From Calocera cornea HHB12733 (lineage: Eukaryota; Basidiomycota; Dacrymycetes; Dacrymycetales; Dacrymycetaceae), in assembly GCA_001632435.1 (NCBI GenBank), contig KV424204.1, forward strand, positions 1,449 through 13,858: DNA of 12,410 nucleotides. Reading direction: 5' to 3'. The notes beneath the pieces are model-generated. The model saw only the letters and a program-made list of their open reading frames with translations. It ran no database searches and was not told the DNA's origin. Of this stretch, positions 7,127 to 12,410 are shown piece by piece. Made by a program: the position numbers and the translations under genes. Numbering within the stretch: position 1 is the first letter of the stretch; each line of letters opens with the position of its first letter.

Positions 7127-8254
7127 ATGTCTTGCAAACGAACGAAGCTACTCTGCTCCCCCGCCCAACCGAGTAGTCCCATGCGAGAAACTGCTCGCAA
7201 GAAAGCGGATCAGCTTGAATATATCCTAGGTTCACACTATGACTCACCGCCAGCTACAGCCTACATGAATGCTGATATATGCTGGTAGGACTGACGTCTA
7301 AGGCTCCAACCACTCCATCTCGCCACGCGGCACTTTGCATTGTAACGCAGTATTACGGATGTTCATACTTGCGGTATACGGTGCTGACCTCAGCGATAGG
7401 AGCAGATGTCACAGATGGACCTTCCCCTTCAAGCGGCTATTCTGTCTCGTCTCGCTTCTCGGCACATACCGGCTCTCGTCAAACATGTTTTGTGCTCGTC
7501 GTCCTCACTCCCGCGCGACGTCCAGATGTGGTCCGATGCACGCCTGATGACGTTGGAACTGATAGGCCGCCTGCAACCTCAGTACCTCATAAGCTATATG
7601 CGCTCATACCCCGAACTGGCGCTCGGCGCGGCCCGCAAACTGCTGCATCGTCTGCGCAACTCATTCGAGCAACATCGAGACTACCTCCGTACCCTGCCCA
7701 TTGTCACAGATGAAGAAGTCTCCGGCTTGCCCTACCACTATGCTCGCTGTATGTCTCTTGTGCTGTCGTTGCTCGTCTTCTCGCCGCCCGGTACCAAAGA
7801 CGCACTCTTGTCTCCCTCTATGGTGGAGTCTCTCAGACCTTATGTGCAGCTACTGCATCGATACGGCCAGAAGCGAGACCAGGGGGTTGTGTCTGTCCTG
7901 CGTCGCTTCTGGGACCTGCTCAACAATGCCTGGGGCACACAGAACGAGTTGTCAATGGTGGCAGAGGCAAGTAGTGGACTGAGCACTTGCAATCGACGCG
8001 ATTGTGATAAGTGCAGCTGTTCAACCCAGATGTTCCAGTGTAGCAGGTGACCCACGTCACTCTTGCTCCTGAAACAGCAGCGCTAACCTGTGTCCTAGAT
8101 GCAAACTTGCCCTCTACGTAAGCATTGATGAGCTTGAGTCTTGGCGGTGTCACATACCTAATGCTTATCTCAGTGTTCCAAAGCACATCAAGCGGAGGCT
8201 TGGCACGACTGCGACTTTCCCCATAGCGCGATGTGTTACAGGACTGCTTGGTAG
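7127..8254 (+). CDS. MYND copy 3: intact, divergent MYND-type zinc-finger protein, about 301 aa
   Basis: Proposed exons: 7127-7229, 7303-7373, 7415-8046, 8099-8117 and 8174-8254, 906 nt in frame. The short first exon ends ARKKADQLEYIL, matching ASKEVDWLAYDL of copy 2. Donor 1 is GTTCAC and intron 1 is 73 nt. Exon 3 may begin at 7406 instead of 7415; both acceptors keep frame, but the first leaves only a 32-nt intron. The body reads LQAAILSRLASRHIPALVKHVL..., clearly related to copy 2 but without FCAA. Introns 3 and 4 are at the family positions (GTGACC...CCTAG with a CTAAC branch; GTAAGC...TCAG). The MYND finger has predicted ligands C250, C255, C267, C270, C276, H280, H292 and C296, with extra cysteines at 258 and 260. 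Exon 2 is the least certain part. The MULE insertion lies just upstream and could alter its promoter. Confidence 0.75.
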
Positions 8255-8458
8255 GTTGACGGCTTAGGATGTGGTGACTGACATACATGATCGCATTATA
8301 ATTCAAAGTCATGCTTGTTTTCCAGACTCTGAGGGAATGGCCTAATGCACGTGGTTCCTTCTGCATTGATGTGCCGAAGTCTTCCGATCGAGGCATACGA
8401 GCCGAATTAGCGGGTCGCGCGCCTTGCAGAAAGCAGCCACCGCTCAAGTGCGCGTGAT

Positions 8459-9105
8459 ATGTCTAACCTTCTTACTATTAGACCACCACTCTTTGACTTG
8501 ATGAACGAGTTTCCGGATTTTGGCACTAACCTTCGTAGACTCGCCCAGAAGGAAGTGGACGTGATGGCGTTTGAGCTAGGCTAGTCTGTCGCCCCTCCCC
8601 TGCCCTGACTGTGCCAGTACTCATGTGCATCCTACAGATTGTCCCCAAAGCACCCAGCGCTCGTTTCGCGGAGAATCAAAGATGATCTTTCCGTCCATTT
8701 CACCGTATGGTGGGTTGCGCACTACATGAAGCCTGGATGATGGGGTGCTTATCATATCACCCGAAGCTGACTCGTCTTCACGAAAGATCGTCGAATAAGC
8801 TACTGGCAATCCAGGAAAGATTCTGTGTCGTATCTCTTCCCCGATTGGTCGATAGCATTATTGAAACGTCGGGGAGATCTCTAGATGAAGACCTCTTGAG
8901 TGATCTTCACCGGCGTCTCTTGATCATATCATGCTTAGCGACGCCCTGCATACCGTATATGATCACGTACTTCGCTTCGTCATATCCGAAAGCTCCAGGT
9001 CGCGCGCTTGTTCTCGCATTGAGGGCGCTACTCCTTGATAGAGTAGAGCACGCGGCAATACTATCACCGTTGGATGGATTGTCTGGTACCTGCAAGCCAC
9101 TTTGA
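8459..9105 (+). pseudogene. MYND copy 4: 5' fragment, frameshifted and truncated
   Basis: Exon 1 from ATG 8459 reads ...LMNEFPDFGTNLRRLAQKEVDVMAFEL, the family N-terminal motif. At the family donor position (after 8579) the sequence is GCTAGT, not GT. Exon 2 at 8638-8709 encodes LSPKHPALVSRR... but is 72 nt where paralogs 2, 5 and 6 have 74, so the frame is lost. Exon 3 from 8767 reads LTRLHERSSNKLLAIQERFCVVSLPRLVDSII and continues IPYMITYFASSYPKAPGRALVLAL, like copy 2, then stops at 9103-9105 (LSGTCKPL). The MYND finger is absent: the sequence passes into what looks like the upstream region of copy 5. No functional product is expected, although a short helical fragment could be made. Confidence 0.75.
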
Positions 9106-9190
9106 CGGTGATGCGAATGCCCCACTTGACGTACGCCGCACATCCACTACTGCAAGCCTTCTTGGCCCTGGCCTCATTTTGCGTGCGGTC

Positions 9191-9240
9191 CGGCCCTAAA
9201 GCTGTGAAAGTGAAACTGTATGACCAATCTATTACGGCAA
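9191..9240 (+). repeat. Upstream-region block shared with 10746-10816
   Basis: The 10-mer CGGCCCTAAA, then GTATGACC, then TTACGG occur in the same order upstream of copy 5 (9191, 9218, 9232) and of copy 6 (10746, 10779, 10811), with different spacing. This suggests the spacer was duplicated with the gene. Confidence 0.4.
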
Positions 9241-9493
9241 CTATATTTCCGTTCAGGGTTTGGCAACCTCCCTGCAACCGAGTTACTTACATTAATCCAA
9301 CCGCAGTCCTTGTATATTTGTGCTTCCATCGGCGAGTTGTTGGGTCTTGCTTGGGACCAGATTTGCTCTGCTGGTACTCGCGAACCAAATGCGGACAGAA
9401 TATTCGGGCATAGCTCGCTCATGGCTAGCCTGATGTCCCACGCTGGGTGTCGACTACTGTCCTCCATCTCTGCTTTCTCAAACCGTCCACACC

Positions 9494-10673
9494 ATGGCGG
9501 CATCCTCGCCTGCTGTTCCTATTCTCCTCGACCCGCCAAAAGCGTCGGAGCACCTACGTGCCAATCTCCGGAAACGTGCCCGAGATGAAGCAGAGTGGCT
9601 GAAGCAGGATCTTTGTCAGTCAGGATATGTCATTTCAATGGACGATGTGCGCTCATCAAGATATTAGGTCTCGGGCCACATACGCCAAGCCACTTGGAGA
9701 ACTCAAGCAGATTGGAATCCCCTGCAGCTTTCTTCCGTATGGTATATTGTCTCCATTCGTCTGATGCGTGATCTCAATCAAGGCTCAGTGCAAGTATGGC
9801 AACCCGCTGGGGGATAAACGAGAGAATCAAGAAATTGCGAGCTTGTCTCGCTTCTGTGCTGCACACCTACCTCAATTGGTCGAAAGTATACTACGCATTC
9901 CTCAGCTGCCGATCAACGCGTGCAGCATTGACAACACAATTGGCAGACTTTTGCCAGTCTGCCATTGCGTCAGGGCATGCGCCCCATATCTCACCACCTA
10001 CCTCGCTTGCAGGCATTGGCAGCCAGAAGCTTTGGTGACCTGTACCTTGAGAACGCTCGTCAACGTCCTGGAGCACGGGAAGGTCTCGCAAGATGGCCGT
10101 TGGTTTCAGTATTTCGACGGCAATATTGAGGTTATGCGGAGCCCCGACATACTAGTCTCGTTGGGCTTCATCGCGACCACTTTGACCCCCATGGTTGCCT
10201 ATCTTCCAGCAGGGCGCGGGGAAGCTCTACTGGATTCCGAGCTCGCACAACGGCTCCGCGGCCTGTTGGGCCAGACACTGATATTGGAGCAAACGTGACT
10301 GCATTGTAGCAATACCTTTCGCATACTGCTACAGCTTCTGGATGGCCAAGCAGAGAAGATACCGTCACCCTTCTCGTATATGGACGAGGTACTTGGCATG
10401 AATGGGCGTGGAGCGCGCGGATGCACAAAGAACACGCGTTCCTCTCCCATGAGTTCTCTGTAGCAGGCAAGTGTCTCTCACTCTGCAGGTGCTCTGCGCA
10501 CAACAGCTGATACGATGCGCAGATGTAAAACGGTATTATATGTGAAAGACTTTCTTCGTGTAGGTCATTCAGACCCATCTGATCGATTTCAGTGCAGCAA
10601 AGCGCACCAGATGCAGGACTGGAATGACGCCGTGCGTCCGCATAGTACATGGTGTTATCGGACACCATGGTAG
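9494..10673 (+). pseudogene. MYND copy 5: full-length but disabled MYND gene
   Basis: All five exons are recognisable: 9494-9614, 9668-9741 (24-codon exon), 9789-10466, 10523-10541 and 10593-10673. The first two introns (GTCAGT...TTAG, GTATAT...TCAG) keep frame and the body reads CKYGNP...IASLSRFCAAHLPQLVESIL. It is broken in three ways. A TGA at 10296-10298 interrupts exon 3; the same frame continues SNTFRILLQLLDGQ beyond it. The first zinc ligand is replaced: RGARGC where paralogs have CGRRGC. Exon 3 carries one net extra base between that cysteine pair and the splice site, so the finger is out of frame. Donor 3 is GCAAGT, a GC-AG form. The last exon is well kept: CSKAHQMQDWND, PHSTWC, TPW, TAG. 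The decay is mild, so loss is recent or the stop could be an assembly error. Confidence 0.8.
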
Positions 10674-10993
10674 TCGTTCATAGTTCACGGGGTTACAGCG
10701 CCGTGTCTTCCTTACCTTCGTCCTTGAAGTCGCTTAGAATACGCCCGGCCCTAAACCTGTAATGTGGAGTGGCGACGTGTATGACCTACATGCGGCCTCT
10801 CGCCTTCCTGTTACGGTAATATCTCCTTGTTCGTCGACCACCATACATGGGATCAAATCGGCAATCTTCCCCTGATTCGGGCCGTGTCCATACGTGGTCT
10901 CTTCGGTCTCGAAAGACCGCTGTACCGTGTCCCCGCTTTGAGTCCTCTGGAGCACTTACCACTCAAGCGACTCAGTGAGTCTCTCTGTTATCC
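10674..10993. other. Spacer between MYND copies 5 and 6
   Basis: No gene is supported. It probably holds the 3' end of copy 5 and the promoter of copy 6. A block at 10746-10816 repeats words found upstream of copy 5. Confidence 0.5.
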
Positions 10994-11470
10994 ATGTCGA
11001 CACCCTACGCGCAGGTTCCTGCGCGGCCCCTCCTCGACGTACCCACCGAGTTCCCTGATCTTGCCGGCAACCTCCGGCAACTGGCGCAGAAAGAAGTGAG
11101 ATGGCTTGTTAAAGAATGGGGTTCGGAGCAGTAAGGCCAATTCAGACAACCGATACTGAACGTCGACGCAGGACTGGATCGTCCCACCCCGAGGCTCTAC
11201 GATGAGATGCATTATAAGGACTCCCTGTGGTCGTTCGAGCGGATGGTAGGACCCACTTAAAGCTTGATGGAGGGTCTAGTCGGTCCTCAACTACCTTGCA
11301 GTACCGGTATGGCCGCCGTTCGCGTCCCGAGCTGCTGGCCATACTCTCCCGCTTCTGCGCCGCGGGCCTCCCCCAGCTGGTGGACGGGATCATACGACAT
11401 TCCCAACCCCCACCGGGGGAGCTGGTGGTACATGACATCCGCGGTCGGCTTGCCCTGCTCAGCGTTGTGC
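10994..11470 (+). pseudogene. MYND copy 6: 5' part, cut in exon 3 by an LTR element
   Basis: Exon 1 from ATG 10994 reads ...VPTEFPDLAGNLRQLAQKEVRWLVKEW; donor GTTCGG at 11121 keeps the family phase, though a stronger-looking GTAAGG at 11131 would break it. Exon 2 is 11172-11245, 24 codons (LDRPTPRLYDEM ... SFERM). Exon 3 starts at 11302 (YRYGRRSRPELLAILSRFCAAGLPQLVDGII) and follows the family to LALLSVV. At about 11470 the match stops and LTR sequence begins; the frame ends at TAG 11482-11484. The remainder may lie beyond the retrotransposon, outside the window. Until cut, the reading frame shows no defect, so the insertion is likely the event that broke it. Confidence 0.75.
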
Positions 11471-11776
11471 TGCTAGAAAGGTAGTAGAGGCAGTATCGAT
11501 AGCAATGTACTCTTTTCTTTTCTTTCGTATCGAAGCAATCGACGCTTCGAATCGTCGATACGGTCGGGTTCGGCGCACGCTGGCCCGCACGGTCTTCGAT
11601 TCGGACCTTCGGTATGCCGATCGGGCACAGCCCGTAGTATAGGAACCTTTCCATATGCCTTCGGGCCCCAATGCGATCTCTTTCCCCTACAACCTCGTCG
11701 CTTACTGTGTGCGCTCATCGGCCATTCGAGGCCTCGAATCGATTCGACATCGACATATATATTACTATCTACTACA
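11471..11776 (+). repeat. 5' long terminal repeat of a probable Ty3/Gypsy element
   Basis: The block starts TGCTAGAAAGGTAGTAGAGG and ends CTACTACA, giving TG...CA ends; GTAGTAG near the start is the complement of CTACTAC at the end. About 306 bp. It has a T/C-rich tract at about 11511-11527 and many CGAT/TCGA words. The left edge is fixed by loss of MYND homology, within about 10 bp. The partner LTR is outside the window, so this is inference. Confidence 0.55.
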
Positions 11777-12183
11777 TCGATTCAACGTAACTATCGATCA
11801 GTGCCCCTCCCAGCGCCTCGCAGCCTACAGCCCGATATTTGGGTATAGGTACATTGGAGCCCAACGCGAGGGAAATCTGGTTGGGGTTACTACAGCGGGC
11901 GAGCGAAAATTCGTCGGGGCGTCTAGCGACCCGAGACCCATCTGCAACCGTGACGCTCCGCAGCGGCAGACCCTTTCGGAGCCAGATACCGATATATCAA
12001 CCGCGTCGGATAGCGCATCGCCAGGCATCGGATCCGCATCCGCCTCCCCTGGTTTCAGAAAACTCGCCGAACCCGTCGACATCGACGCTCACCTCTCCTC
12101 CGAGCTCGACAACCTCTGACCGCCTCCTCGACCAACCCGTACCCTCCGACGTTGACACATCGTTTCGACCAATATCGCCCAAC

Positions 12184-12410
12184 ATGCCGGAATCGATGAT
12201 GCCGTTGAGGTCGAGTCGAAACGCCCCAGTCTTGGAGTCGGCCCGACCAGAGCACATCGTTCGATTCTTAGAGGACGTGCAGCAGCTATGCGAGGGGCAT
12301 GAGGTGTCGCCAGAGAAGTGGGTCGATTACAGTTTGAAGTACGTGGATATCGATGTGGCACAAGTCTGGGAGTCGCTACCTGAATCGAAGGCCGTGCCGA
12401 CCGATTTCGC
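12184..12410 (+). CDS. Gag-like protein of LTR retrotransposon, N-terminal part only
   Basis: The frame is open from 11791 to the window end. The first in-frame ATG is at 12184 (CCAACATGCC), giving 75 codons here. It reads MPESMMPLRSSRNAPVLES, then HIVRFLEDVQQLCEGHEV, then KWVDYSLKYVDIDVAQVWESL. A short basic start followed by a 'fL.d...lc' and 'Y.lkYvd.....W' pattern is typical of fungal Ty3/Gypsy Gag capsid starts, by general knowledge of these elements. Gag packages element RNA in a particle in the cytoplasm. The part before the ATG is serine/proline/threonine-rich and may be leader or an N-terminal extension. No stop or frameshift is seen in the part present. Confidence 0.6.
   Translation, partial: MPESMMPLRSSRNAPVLESARPEHIVRFLEDVQQLCEGHEVSPEKWVDYSLKYVDIDVAQVWESLPESKAVPTDF

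Larger units (their letters stand above)
11471..12410 (+). mobile_element. 5' end of an LTR retrotransposon (probably Ty3/Gypsy), runs off the window
   Basis: LTR, then leader, then a gag-like open frame reaching the window end without a stop. The inserted orientation is the same as the interrupted MYND copy 6. No primer-binding site ending in TGG is evident directly after the LTR, so priming may be of another kind or the LTR end may be slightly misplaced. Confidence 0.6.

Noticed and set aside
7920..8447. 175-aa open frame on the minus strand
   Set aside because: Antisense to exons 3-5 of MYND copy 3; no motif.
9174..9588. Open frames on both strands upstream of copy 5 (plus 9220-9588, minus 9503-9174)
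   Set aside because: They overlap the start of copy 5 in other frames or its promoter region and show no known protein.
10168..10668. 166-aa open frame on the minus strand
   Set aside because: Antisense to copy 5 across two introns and the finger exons; a shadow.
11142..11654. 170-aa open frame on the minus strand
   Set aside because: Crosses the boundary between MYND copy 6 and the LTR, so it cannot be an ancestral gene.
11655..12119. 154-aa plus-strand frame inside the LTR and leader
   Set aside because: It starts in the LTR and is in a different frame from the gag-like protein; no motif.
1..12410. CRISPR array, tRNA or rRNA genes, bacterial operon signals
   Set aside because: No regularly spaced repeats of that kind, no cloverleaf or rRNA words noticed, and spliced genes point to a eukaryote.

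Overview
The window looks like nuclear DNA of a filamentous basidiomycete, probably an agaricomycete. Genes are GC-leaning and split by many 41-73 nt GT-AG introns, MYND-finger genes lie in tandem, and two transposon classes typical of such genomes are present. The species-level guess is inference; the intron and gene structures are read directly from the sequence.

The backbone is a head-to-tail, plus-strand array of one MYND zinc-finger gene family. Six copies or parts of copies, plus one probable scrap, can be aligned by shared intron positions and by a motif of the form LSRFCAAxLPxLV. Copy 1 (1235-1680) is a 3' fragment. Copy 2 (3470-4659) is intact, five exons, 324 aa. A decayed scrap follows at about 4757-4850. 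Copy 3 (7127-8254) is intact, five exons, 301 aa. Copy 4 (8459-9105) is frameshifted and cut off. Copy 5 (9494-10673) keeps all five exons but has a premature stop, a net +1 indel and a lost zinc ligand. Copy 6 (10994-11470) is cut in exon 3 by an LTR retrotransposon. In all four copies that keep a 3' end, the zinc finger is split by two introns around a 19-nt micro-exon.

Into this array have come: (i) a small four-helix membrane protein gene at 2303-2791; (ii) a complete, apparently autonomous Mutator-like (MULE) DNA transposon at 4940-6881, with perfect 9-bp target duplications, about 80-bp terminal inverted repeats and an intact 558-aa DDE transposase with a SWIM finger; (iii) the 5' end (LTR, leader and start of gag) of a probable Ty3/Gypsy element from about 11471 to the window end.

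The left 1.2 kb differs. It holds an unrecognised minus-strand gene with at least one intron (32-454) and a strong enrichment of the hexamer GCGTTA/TAACGC. It ends at a 13-bp string identical to the 3' end of the LTR on the right, just where MYND copy 1 is truncated, which suggests another element edge there. Stretches 455-1234, 1681-2302, 2792-3469 and 10674-10993 hold no gene I can support.
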